64,000 nt of DNA. Source: Acidobacteriota bacterium. Its GTDB lineage: Bacteria > Acidobacteriota > Blastocatellia > Pyrinomonadales > Pyrinomonadaceae. The position numbers were made by a program, and so were the translations under genes. Within the stretch, counting starts at the first letter, position 1. Each line of letters begins with the position of its first letter. Positions 34,678-43,500 of this stretch are shown piece after piece. The notes under the pieces are model-generated. The model was given only the letters and a program-made list of their open reading frames with translations. It made no database searches and was not told the DNA's origin. The stretch covers positions 372,001-436,000 of the forward strand of contig JAEWFC010000038.1 in assembly GCA_023389035.1 (NCBI GenBank), read 5' to 3'.

Positions 34678-34695
34678 GAGCGTGTGAAACACGCG
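34678..34695. repeat. left 18-bp palindromic end beside the transposase gene
   Basis: GAGCGTGTGAAACACGCG, itself a hairpin (CGTGT/ACACG around GAA), 12 bp before the transposase ATG. Its exact reverse complement is at 35146-35163. Confidence 0.9.
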
Positions 34696-34707
34696 TAACT
34701 CCCCACG

Positions 34708-35145
34708 ATGTCCCATACTAATTTCCTCTTCCATATCGTCTTTGCCACAAAGGACCGCCTCCCCTTGATCTCTCCCTCATGGGAAAAAGAGCTCTATATG
34801 TATTTAGCCGGTATCGTGAAAAATCATTCCGGCGTTCCGGTGGCGATCAATGGAATGCCGGATCATGTACACCTGTTGATCCGCCTCAGCCTTCACATTT
34901 CTTTTCCCGATTTCATGCGTGAGCTTAAGGCGAGTTCTTCGCGATGGGCAAAATCAAAAGAGCCCACGTTCGCTTGGCAGCGCAGATATGGAGCATTCTC
35001 TGTAAGCGAATCGGCCTGCGAAGACGTCGCCGACTATATTCGGAAACAAAGAAAGCATCACCTAAAGCGGACGTTCGAGCGCGAATACATGCGGTTGCTG
35101 CAACTGAATCAGATCGAATTCGATGAACGGTATCTCTGGGAATAA
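34708..35145 (+). CDS. tnpA: IS200-like / REP-associated tyrosine (Y1 HUH) transposase
   Basis: 145 aa, full length for IS200-type TnpA. Single-strand transposase: the HUH pair is H53-V-H55 in PDHVHLL and the probable catalytic Tyr110 is in VADYIRKQRKHH, with WQRRYGAFSVS between them as is usual. No frameshift, so probably active or recently so. It is closely bracketed by inverted palindromes, which such enzymes use as recognition hairpins. No tnpB accompanies it. Confidence 0.93.
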   Translation: MSHTNFLFHIVFATKDRLPLISPSWEKELYMYLAGIVKNHSGVPVAINGMPDHVHLLIRLSLHISFPDFMRELKASSSRWAKSKEPTFAWQRRYGAFSVSESACEDVADYIRKQRKHHLKRTFEREYMRLLQLNQIEFDERYLWE

Positions 35146-35163
35146 CGCGTGTTTCACACGCTC
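35146..35163. repeat. right 18-bp palindromic end beside the transposase gene
   Basis: CGCGTGTTTCACACGCTC, exact reverse complement of 34678-34695, immediately after the transposase stop codon. Confidence 0.9.
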
Positions 35164-35180
35164 GATCCGTTACGAAATCT

Positions 35181-35239
35181 GACTACACATTCCGCTACGC
35201 TTCATGTGTAGCTAATGTTATTTAGTCTGCTACGCAGAC
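35181..35239. repeat. inverted partial copy of the ~102-bp repeat
   Basis: Contains ACACATTCCGCTACGCTTCATGTGT-type hairpin and GTCTGCTACGCAGAC, the reverse complement of the palindromes left of the transposase. Between here and 35367 nothing else was recognised. Confidence 0.85.
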
Positions 35240-35367
35240 CTTAAACCCGCGCCACTTGCTACCACGGATCTTAGACTTCTATCGTATCCTCATCGAATCG
35301 TTTCCGCCGATCCGCGATCGCAACTACTACTCTAACACTACTCCCTTTGTGTCACCCGTAATACATC

Positions 35368-35412
35368 TTGCATTCTGTGATACATTCGTATATCCTTGCT
35401 GAACGAATGTAT
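35368..35412 (+). promoter_or_regulatory. promoter with overlapping inverted-repeat operator upstream of the AAA ATPase gene
   Basis: TTGCAT (35368-35373), 17 bp, TATCCT (35391-35396) is a fair sigma-70 match. A perfect 10-bp inverted repeat, ATACATTCGT (35380-35389) and ACGAATGTAT (35403-35412), straddles the -10. That geometry suits a repressor, possibly the downstream protein, which carries a helix-turn-helix. The ribosome site GGAGGT at 35418 follows. Confidence 0.55.
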
Positions 35413-35428
35413 TTTATGGAGGTTTACG

Positions 35429-36874
35429 ATGTCTGAGCAGGATCCGGATATTTGGGATGAGGAGCGGGAAGAGGCTGAGGCACGCGAGCGATATCCGTTT
35501 CTGTATGGTGAGGTGGATAAATGGGAGCCGCCGCAGTACAAGCTGACGCCAAAACAGGAAAAATATCGCGACTACATGCGGCGAAAGGTCGCGGCTGAAG
35601 GTGTTGTTAGAGGCCGAAATGGTGTCAACTACCACGCTATGGACGAGCTGACCGACGAGCACCTGCCCGATCTGGATTATGTCCGCTGCGACAATCTCTT
35701 TACCGCACGGACCGCGAACGCCTATCTGCAGACGCCGCTGAAAACGGTCACGCGTCGACGGCTATTCGGCGATATGTGGCACGAGGGCGAGATCACGCTG
35801 CTCTTTGCCGACACAGGTCTCGGAAAAAGCGCACTCGCGGTGCAGATCGCGCGGGCGCTCGCGGGCGGCGAGACGGTCGAGCCATTCGCGATGGACACCG
35901 AACCGCAGCGAGTTCTCTATTTTGACTTTGAGCTGACCGACGAGCAGTTTGCCGCTCGATACACCGATCCTGACGCCAACGGATGCGTCACCAAAAGCGG
36001 CACCAACGATACAGAATGCGTCACCAAAAGCGGCACCACCGATAGCGGTGACGCAGAGCAGCTCTTTCCCGACAACTTCATCAGGTGTGCTCCCGGAAAT
36101 ATGGATCCGATCATGGACGAAGACGAGGATCGCTACAGTTTTCTGATCAGTTCGCTCGCGGAAATGGTCGAATTTACGCGATCGCGGGTTGTGATCGTCG
36201 ACAACATTACGTGGCTCGCGGCGAGCACCGAGCATTCGACCGCCGCACAGCGTCTGATGCGGACGCTGGTCGACATGCGAAACAAGCTCGGCATCTCGAT
36301 ACTCGTCCTCGCCCACACGCCAAAGATCCGCCGCGGGCTGCCCATCGAGCTCAAGCATCTGCAAGGCTCAAAAATGCTCGCAAATTTCGCCGACAACATC
36401 GTCGGCATGGGCAAAAGCAGCCTCTCGAACGACCTTCGTTACCTAAAGCCACTGAAACAGCGAAGCACCGCCGAACGCCTCAGCCAAGAAACCGTCCACG
36501 TCCTTCGCCTGCAGCGACAGGGACGAATGCTCGGGTTTACTTTTATTGAGAATGAGACCGAAGCCCGCCACGTAGGGGATTACCTAAAAGGAACAGCTCT
36601 CGCCGACGCGATCCGTGAGGAACAGGTAAAGCGGGCGATCGAAATGTCGAACGCGGGCGATTCCGTCCGTGAGATCGCCGCGAAACTCGGAATCGGTCGT
36701 TCAACCGTGTCACGATACGTGCACGAATCGGTGCATGACGAAACGCGGAGAGAGAATATCGGCAAAAATGCCTATTTTTGTCCCAGCGTGTCCCAGGCGC
36801 ACTCACCGCCCGTGGGACAAACATCGCACTTTTCGGGAAATTCCGATGGAGAGGAGGTTCCGATTGATCCGTGA
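35429..36874 (+). CDS. RepA/RecA-like AAA ATPase with C-terminal helix-turn-helix
   Basis: 481 aa from ATG 35429, set by the GGAGGT site 5 bp before it. Central ATPase (about 110-370): Walker A LLFADTGLGKSALAVQ, a RecA-type second motif RVVIVDNITWLA, then LGISILVLAHTPKI. The C-terminal ~80 residues hold a resolvase/Fis-type HTH (NAGDSVREIAAKLGIGRSTVSRYV) and a disordered end. The type is found in plasmid and prophage replication or helicase-loading genes and in chromosomal genes of unknown role. An 11-residue unit, CVTKSGTNDTE, is duplicated inside the ATPase fold (33-bp DNA repeat near 35990-36053). It follows a transposase element and a candidate autoregulatory operator. Confidence 0.82.
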   Translation: MSEQDPDIWDEEREEAEARERYPFLYGEVDKWEPPQYKLTPKQEKYRDYMRRKVAAEGVVRGRNGVNYHAMDELTDEHLPDLDYVRCDNLFTARTANAYLQTPLKTVTRRRLFGDMWHEGEITLLFADTGLGKSALAVQIARALAGGETVEPFAMDTEPQRVLYFDFELTDEQFAARYTDPDANGCVTKSGTNDTECVTKSGTTDSGDAEQLFPDNFIRCAPGNMDPIMDEDEDRYSFLISSLAEMVEFTRSRVVIVDNITWLAASTEHSTAAQRLMRTLVDMRNKLGISILVLAHTPKIRRGLPIELKHLQGSKMLANFADNIVGMGKSSLSNDLRYLKPLKQRSTAERLSQETVHVLRLQRQGRMLGFTFIENETEARHVGDYLKGTALADAIREEQVKRAIEMSNAGDSVREIAAKLGIGRSTVSRYVHESVHDETRRENIGKNAYFCPSVSQAHSPPVGQTSHFSGNSDGEEVPIDP

Positions 36875-36878
36875 TGTT

Positions 36879-37685
36879 TTAAACGACAGGCTGCGCAGCG
36901 GCAGAGTTTTCCTTCGCGATCGCGTAAAGAGCGGATTTCACCTGAAAGGGCGTGAGCTCGGGATAGCGTTCGAGAAGCAAGCAGACGATGCCGGCAATGT
37001 GCGGACAGGCGAAGCTGTTGCCAGTAAGGTTGCGGTGGCCGCCGCCGGGCCATGCGGTCCGGACGTTGACGCCCGGTGCGGTCAGTTCGATGACCTCGCC
37101 GAAGTGAAAGCCGAAGTTAAGCGGATCGGTCTCTTCGCTCTTTATGACAGAGATCAGCGACGAGGAAAAGACGGACGGAAAGCTGGGATGCGGCAGATTA
37201 TTCGCCGCCGCGACCACGACGCAGCCCGCCAGGTACGCACGGTCGAGCAGATCGTGAAGCGGTGCGAAAAACTGCGGTTTGGTAGTACCGAGGCTGAGAT
37301 TTATGACACGAAAACGCTGCTTGATCGCATACTCGAGCCCCGCAAGAAAAGCCTGGCCGTCGCCCAGCCCGCCGGCACCGAGCACACGAATGCTGTGGAG
37401 TTCGGCGTCAGGTGCGATCTTGGAAATTATTCCGGCACAGGCGGTTCCATGGCCGGCCGAATCGCCGCTGTCAGACGGATCGAAAACTATACGCTTGGCG
37501 TCGACACGTGCCTCGACCGAGCTGATCACCTTGCCCGTAAGCTCCGGATGCGAAACGTCGATACCGCTGTCGATGACCGCGACCGAAACGCCCTTGCCCG
37601 ACGCACGGCGCCAGTCATCGTCGAGCTGAAAATAGGTAGCCCGCGAGGTAAGGTCGGATGTTTCGAATCCGGTTACGGTGGTCAT
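36879..37685 (-). CDS. minimal subtilisin-like (S8) serine protease without signal or propeptide
   Basis: 268 aa. Complete catalytic set: Asp39 in VSVAVIDSGID, His79 in GDSAGHGTACAG, oxyanion Asn in VVAAANNLPHP, Ser224 in TGNSFACPHIAG. There is no signal peptide and only ~30 residues precede the catalytic domain, so it is probably cytoplasmic and made without a prodomain. Its start is 37 bp after the stop of the GAF protein gene, suggesting a two-gene operon. It ends 5 bp from the convergent AAA ATPase gene. Substrate unknown. Confidence 0.9.
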   Translation of the reverse strand: MTTVTGFETSDLTSRATYFQLDDDWRRASGKGVSVAVIDSGIDVSHPELTGKVISSVEARVDAKRIVFDPSDSGDSAGHGTACAGIISKIAPDAELHSIRVLGAGGLGDGQAFLAGLEYAIKQRFRVINLSLGTTKPQFFAPLHDLLDRAYLAGCVVVAAANNLPHPSFPSVFSSSLISVIKSEETDPLNFGFHFGEVIELTAPGVNVRTAWPGGGHRNLTGNSFACPHIAGIVCLLLERYPELTPFQVKSALYAIAKENSAAAQPVV

Positions 37686-37722
37686 ATTTCGTGTGGGCTT
37701 GGGAGCAGAATTGTTCTATTCC

Positions 37723-38499
37723 CTAATAACTCAAGTAGCTCGTATCGCTGCCGGACCTGGAAAATTTCAGAATCGCCTCGAGCGTTTCGCGGCAAAGTGC
37801 CCGCTCAGCGTCGCCGCGGCCGGCTATCTCACGCAGCAGCACGGCGAGGTCCATCATCTCGCGATGCTCGGCAGAACCGCGAAGGCCTGTCAGCCAGTTG
37901 CGGACCTCAGAGATATCCATCTCGTCGTCATCGGCAAGCGTCTTCTCCCCGAGATCGCGAAACATCTTTGCCGATTCGTACGCCGCGACCAAGGACGCGA
38001 TCGCATCCGCAAAGAGTGCTGCACGGTCCATCTCGTCCGGCGAGAACGGCTCATATGGCGGCTCGCCGGTGCGGTTTATGTATTCCAGAACGCCGATCAC
38101 CTCACCATTACGGCGAAGCGGGGTGGCAAGTATCGTTTGGGTCAGATATCCGGTGGATCGGTCGACCTCGGCGTAGAACGTCTCTTCTTCACCGACGTCC
38201 GAAACCGCCATCGGCTGGCCCGACGATAAAACGAAACCCGCGATGCCCTTCCCCGCCGGGACGGTCATATTCAGTAGCTGATCGGCAACCTGGCCGATCG
38301 CCGCAAGAAAACGCAGGTCGCCCTGCTCGCCGTCGCGAACAAGAACTGACGCCTCGGCCGAATTCATCTGCTTCGCGGACACCTCCAAAAGGTCGCCGAT
38401 CGATTTGGTCAGCGGCTCGGTCAGCAGGTTCGCGATATCGACCGTTTCGATCAGCCGCTGCAGCTTCGCGGCAAGATCCGTGTTGGCGGGCTCGGACAT
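37723..38499 (-). CDS. GAF-domain protein
   Basis: 258 aa from ATG 38499 (frame open 12 codons further without conserved sequence). An N-terminal helical lead (LAAKLQRLIETVDIANLLTEPL) is followed by a GAF domain (about residues 40-180: ASVLVRDGEQGDLRFLAAIG, VPAGKGIAGFVLSSGQPMAV, TILATPLRRNGEVIGVLEYIN). The C-terminal ~70 residues are helical (FRDLGEKTLADDDEMDISEV). GAF domains bind small ligands or cyclic nucleotides. No output domain is present, so the protein may act through the subtilase encoded 37 bp downstream. Confidence 0.88.
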   Translation of the reverse strand: MSEPANTDLAAKLQRLIETVDIANLLTEPLTKSIGDLLEVSAKQMNSAEASVLVRDGEQGDLRFLAAIGQVADQLLNMTVPAGKGIAGFVLSSGQPMAVSDVGEEETFYAEVDRSTGYLTQTILATPLRRNGEVIGVLEYINRTGEPPYEPFSPDEMDRAALFADAIASLVAAYESAKMFRDLGEKTLADDDEMDISEVRNWLTGLRGSAEHREMMDLAVLLREIAGRGDAERALCRETLEAILKFSRSGSDTSYLSY

Positions 38500-38689
38500 A
38501 GCATCGATTTTCACCCAATTTGGGCGGTATGGCAAACCGTTTTTAGGGTTAAGGAAATTTGCTGGAATACTCTGGGGATTCGGTGTTTAGAGAGCGAAAG
38601 CGGTTTTTATTGGTTCGGAATTTGCGTAGGACGCGGTATTCGCCGCCGTGATGAACTGAGTTCATACAGGCGCGATATCAAGGGGGGTT

Positions 38690-40408
38690 ATGAAGCTGAT
38701 CGATCGAAAAGGCCTTTACGTTCTCGCGATCCTGATCCTGTCGGCAACGACGTTGTCACAGACAAAGGCGCTAAATGTCCCGGAAACATCATCATTCGCG
38801 ATCGAGCCGGGCAAGATGTTTTCCGCCTCGACCGGCAAAAAGGCCGCCAAGCCAAAGGTCAGCGCAATTGCCCCATCGACCGCAAGCCTGGTTTCCGACA
38901 TCGCTGAAGCGATAGCCGTGATCAAAAGCAAACATTCGGGCGACGCAAATGCCGACGCACTCGCGGCCGCATCGATAAATGAAATGCTCCGGTCGCTGGA
39001 CCCGCATTCCAAATTTTACGACCGGGCCAAATTTGCCGAGCTACGCGGAGAACATCAAAGCGAATATTACGGCACGGGCCTGACGATCGCTGAGTATGAC
39101 GTCGAGGGCAAAAAGGCCGTCTATATCATCGCCACGACGCCCAATACATCGGCCAGCGAAGCCAAATTACGATTCGGTGACCGGATCACGGCGATAAACG
39201 GAAAAGCGGTCGAAGGCCTTGATTCGACAGCCGTCAGGCAGTTGATACGCGGCCCTCTGGGTTCAACGGTACAGCTGCGGATCGATCGTGCGGATACGCT
39301 CGCATCCGAGATTGTCACTCTGAAACGCGGCCGCATCTCGCAACCGACGGTGGCTGACGCATTTAAGCTATCGGAAAAAACTGGCTACATTGCGCTGACC
39401 GGCGGGTTCAGCTTTACGACCGCGGCGGAATTCGGTGCAGCTCTTGAAGAGTTAAAGCTCTCGGGGATCGATTCCCTCGTCATAGACATGCGAGGCAATG
39501 GCGGCGGGATCTTTGAGCAGGCGGTCGAGATCGCCGAGTACTTTTTGCCGGCAGGTGCCAAGATAGTTTCTCAGCGGACACGTAGCGATGGCAACGAACA
39601 GGTGTGGCGTTCGGCAAATCATCAGCCCGACACGATGCCGCTGGTGGTGATCGTCGACGGCGGGACCGCATCAGCGTCAGAGATAGTCGCAGGGGCACTG
39701 CAGGATAATGACCGTGCAGTGATCGTCGGCGAGCGGACGTTCGGCAAGGGCCTTGTCCAAAGCGTCGTCGAACTTCCGACAGGCTCCGGAATCGCTCTGA
39801 CTACCGCACGATACTACACGCCCGCAGGCCGTTCGATACAGCGGGATTATGCTGACACCGGCCTTTACGACTACTTCAAACACACGAAGCAGGCAGCGGT
39901 GATCGGCAGCAGCGAAAACGCCGTGCGTACCGTTACTGGCCGCCCGGTATTTGGCGGCGACGGCATCGCACCGGATGTCCCCGTGAAACAGCCGCCGATC
40001 GTATCGAACGCGATAGAGACGCATGATCTAGCCTTCTCATTCATCAGAGACGCGGCGAATGGTAGAAACGCATATGCAGGCCTTAGCGGCCAGGCGTTTA
40101 CCGAAGAGATACGTCGACGCATATTATTTGGCGAGGATCCGGTCGATGATCAAATGCTTAATGACTTCGTGAACCGTTACGGCCGGGAACTTGATCGTGA
40201 AGTCGCACGCCGGGCACTTAGATATAACATCGGACTTGCCGCATTTGGGTTTGACGGGGCCGAGCGGCTGCGGATCTCCGACGACCTTGCGGTGGTCACG
40301 GCAGTTGATTCGATTCCAAGTTCCAAGGTCTTATTTAAGGCCGCGGCCGATGCTCGCGGACACAAAAATACCCGCCGGGCCACAACCCCAGCGGGCATAA
40401 ATAGGTAG
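38690..40408 (+). CDS. S41 family C-terminal processing protease with PDZ domain
   Basis: 572 aa. An N-terminal hydrophobic signal (LYVLAILILSATTLSQ) indicates export. PDZ domain at about 125-215 (YYGTGLTIAEYDVEGKKAV, LRFGDRITAINGKAVEGL), S41 domain from about 220: Ser328 in GGTASASEI and Lys353 in FGKGLVQ form the catalytic dyad. C-terminal ~170 residues extend past the usual core. Family members trim or degrade periplasmic proteins. A GGGGGG-rich ribosome site precedes ATG 38690. A terminator shared with the convergent receptor gene follows. Confidence 0.93.
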   Translation: MKLIDRKGLYVLAILILSATTLSQTKALNVPETSSFAIEPGKMFSASTGKKAAKPKVSAIAPSTASLVSDIAEAIAVIKSKHSGDANADALAAASINEMLRSLDPHSKFYDRAKFAELRGEHQSEYYGTGLTIAEYDVEGKKAVYIIATTPNTSASEAKLRFGDRITAINGKAVEGLDSTAVRQLIRGPLGSTVQLRIDRADTLASEIVTLKRGRISQPTVADAFKLSEKTGYIALTGGFSFTTAAEFGAALEELKLSGIDSLVIDMRGNGGGIFEQAVEIAEYFLPAGAKIVSQRTRSDGNEQVWRSANHQPDTMPLVVIVDGGTASASEIVAGALQDNDRAVIVGERTFGKGLVQSVVELPTGSGIALTTARYYTPAGRSIQRDYADTGLYDYFKHTKQAAVIGSSENAVRTVTGRPVFGGDGIAPDVPVKQPPIVSNAIETHDLAFSFIRDAANGRNAYAGLSGQAFTEEIRRRILFGEDPVDDQMLNDFVNRYGRELDREVARRALRYNIGLAAFGFDGAERLRISDDLAVVTAVDSIPSSKVLFKAAADARGHKNTRRATTPAGINR

Positions 40409-40513
40409 AAACAGGAGGAACAGGAAAGAATGATGCCGAACAAATCAGAATGGCAACGACTTTCGCCTTCCATTTACTTGATGAGCGAAGATCCGCATCG
40501 GTTGCATCGACGA

Positions 40514-40554
40514 CAAAAAAAGACCCTGTGCGTGTCGCACAGGGCCTTTTCGCT
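40514..40554. terminator. bidirectional terminator between the S41 protease and receptor genes
   Basis: CCCTGTGC / GCACAGGG (8-bp stem, 5-nt loop at 40524-40544). The minus-strand side ends in TCTTTTTTTG and the plus-strand side in CCTTTTCG. Strong for the receptor gene, weaker for the protease gene. Confidence 0.85.
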
Positions 40555-40567
40555 TAATGCGGATAGC

Positions 40568-43500
40568 TTAGAAATTAAGCTTTCCGGAGAATTGTACCCT
40601 TCTCGAAAAACTGAGAACGGTGTTGTTGATCTGGCCACGCGACGAACTGGTGTAGAGCATCGCAGCGTCGGACAGGCCGTAGGTAGGTGAATTGGTCAGG
40701 TTTTTGGCGTCGACTCGGAGATCGAAGCTAATGTTTTCGGTGAATCGGAACTTCTTCGCCAGCGACGCATCAGTCGTGAACTGACGCGGGCCGATGAAGT
40801 AGTTACGTCCGGTGTCACCAAGCTGACCCGGTTCGGGCTGAGTAAATCCGGCTATCTGCTCCTCAGTGAACCAGACCGGAATGCCGTTCACCTCTGTCAG
40901 AGTACCGAGATTCCTCGGACATCCGCCGCAGCTGATCGGTGCCTGAACCACCTGGCTGACCGTATTTCGTCCTGAATAGAACGTATAAGGCCTGCCCGAA
41001 GCGATATTTATCAAGCCGGAGACCTGCCAACCGCCGATCACCCAATCGAGTGCTCGCGGCATGTTCTTTCCGATGAAACGGCCTCGGCCAAACGGCAGCT
41101 CCCAGTTGTAGATGCCTTGGAAAACGTGCCGGCGGTCAAAATCAGACCACGCGTAGTTCAGCGAGCGGTCGCCGATGTCGTAAGGTGTGTTTGAAGCCGA
41201 CTGAGCACTACCACGGTTTGCCGTAGCGAAGGTCGGATCAAATGAACGCGTGTCCTTGGAGATCGAGTATGTGTAAGCAGCCTGGTAGCTGAAGCCCTGG
41301 CTGAATCGCTTCTTGAAAATGATCTCAAGGCCGTTGTAACGGGAAAGATCGTTCGTTTCAAGCACGTTCAAAGCACCGGTGAACTGCGGGTAATCTTGGA
41401 ACAGGAATGGATTACCTACAGTCTGGCTGATCAGCTGCTGTGCTGTGGATGTGCAACGGCCGGCAGTTACGTCAGCCGCCTGACACGTTCGCTGAGACAC
41501 CGCCAAGGCAGCGTTAGCAACGCTTCCGCCGGTCGGTCCTGTACCAAGAGTGGTCGCCACAGCTGGGATACCACGGAACGTAGCGGTTCCAGCTGCATTT
41601 GTCGGGTCGCCGGTGAAAAGGGCGTTGAACAAGCACACATCGGTCGCCCCACCACGAGCCTGGTTAAAGGCTTCGAGAAATGTTTGCCCACCGCATCGTG
41701 GGTCAGTGGCGTATATATCGACCTGGTTGCGATCGTACGCACCGAAAAGGTGTACGCCACGTCGCCCGATATAGTTGACCTCGAGGACGTTATCGCCCCA
41801 GAGTTCACGCTGAACTCCCGCAAACCAAGAGTGGCTTTCCGGGAACTGGATATCAGGGTCGAGCGTCACGATACTCGCCGACGAGAATGCAGGCGGCTGG
41901 CGAAGAGCATCGGGCGAAGCGATCGCAGGAATCGCCGGAATTCCGTTACGGATCAAGAGGTTCTGGGAACCGATGCCTGTGGCCGTGTATTGGAACGTAT
42001 TGCCCGGAGCGCTTTGGTAAACAAAGTTAGCGAATACCTGAGACGGGAACCTATCCTGCGACAGGCGATAGTTAGCTCGAACAGAAGTCTTGCCGTCGTT
42101 CCAAGGATCCCATGCGAAGCCAACTGATGGCGAGAAGTTATCCCAGTCATTCTTGTAGAGCGGACCTTCTTCCCAACGGAGGGCGTTGGTCGGGGGAGCA
42201 CCGATAGTGAACGGCAAGCTAGGCCGCAGAAGCGGGAGGCCGACTGATCCGGGACTGAGTTTGACTTCCCATCGAAGTCCGAGATCTAATGTCAGATTTC
42301 GGGCAGCACGCCACGTGTCCTGGAAATAAAAGTCGTATTCCGGATATGTCGCGTGGTAGATCCACCGCGTTCCCGGAGGAGCGAAGGCGTTCGGGTTATC
42401 CGGACTTACCACAAAACCCTGTGAAAAACTGCCGATACGGCCGATCAAGTTATTGATCGTGGCCAGAAGTACGTTTCGGTCATTCGTATTTATGCTGGCC
42501 GCTCCGGCGGTTGGAACGCCCCAGCCGCTGAAATCGCTCGACCCCGTGCCAAATCCGATCTGCGGTTCGATCTGGCCACCTGCCGACGAACGGTCGTCGA
42601 TCTGGTTTCCAAATCTGAAATTGATACCAAATTTCAAGGTATGCGGCGATAGGTCGTAGGTCATGTTGTCGACGAACTGCCATGTACGCGAGGTTCGAGC
42701 GTTGTAAGCGAAGTTCCGGTCGAAGTCAGTGACGGTGTTCAAAACGAACGGCACGTTGGAATTCGCACCCGGGTATTCGAACTTGAAACCGAAACGGTTC
42801 ATTCCGAAGATGAACTCGTTTACGAACCGCGAGGAACCCGCCCAGCGATAGTTGATAGCCAGGTTCTGCGGAGTGCGGAACGTGTCGATCCAGCTGATGC
42901 CATCCTGTATGCGTTGCAGGCCCGCATTCGCGATGTCGCCGAAGGTATTCTGTTCACCCTGTGCCCAACGGATGTAAAACTGGTTCTGGTCATTGATCTT
43001 GAAATCAAACTTCATCGAGAGGTCGTACTGTTTCTCGGTTTGAGGAGCAACGAACCGCAGAGCGCCCGTATTCAGCCCGTCTCCCGCCGTGAAGTCATTC
43101 GGCCCCTGCTGGCTGGCGAGCAGGCTCATAATGAACGGGTCAACCGTTACCGGGCGTCCCGTGGTGATGTCATAGGTCTGAATACAGGCACCCGTTACGT
43201 TGGGTCCGCAAGCCGGATATCGCGGTGAGCCATCTGGATTTACAGCGGCACCTGTCGGAAATGTGGTTGATGTCGCAGTGCCCGCAGGTGCGTTTCGGCC
43301 GCCTTGCACATAACGGAACAGCCCGGCCCGAGCCTGGGGCGTGTAAACCGTCAGCGATTGCAGACGAGTTTCACTGGCACGCAGCATCTGTAGGTTAACA
43401 AAGAAAAAAGCCCGATCCTTCAGCAGGTCGAACTTCGTACCTTCGCCAAATCCCGGATTGAACAGTGGCCCACCGAAGCTTCCGCCATAGATGTGCTGTA

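Larger units (their letters stand above)
34397..35239. mobile_element. IS200/REP-associated transposase element with flanking palindromes
   Basis: A composite of a single-gene Y1 transposase (34708-35145), perfect 18-bp inverted palindromic ends, a three-copy ~102-bp repeat to the left, and one inverted partial copy to the right. No tnpB. The outer limits are drawn at the last recognisable palindrome on each side. Confidence 0.75.

Noticed and set aside
36669..38501. 610-codon plus-strand open frame over the subtilase and GAF genes
   Set aside because: It lies opposite two genes with complete catalytic or domain motifs; its Arg-rich, motif-free translation is a shadow of GC-rich codons.
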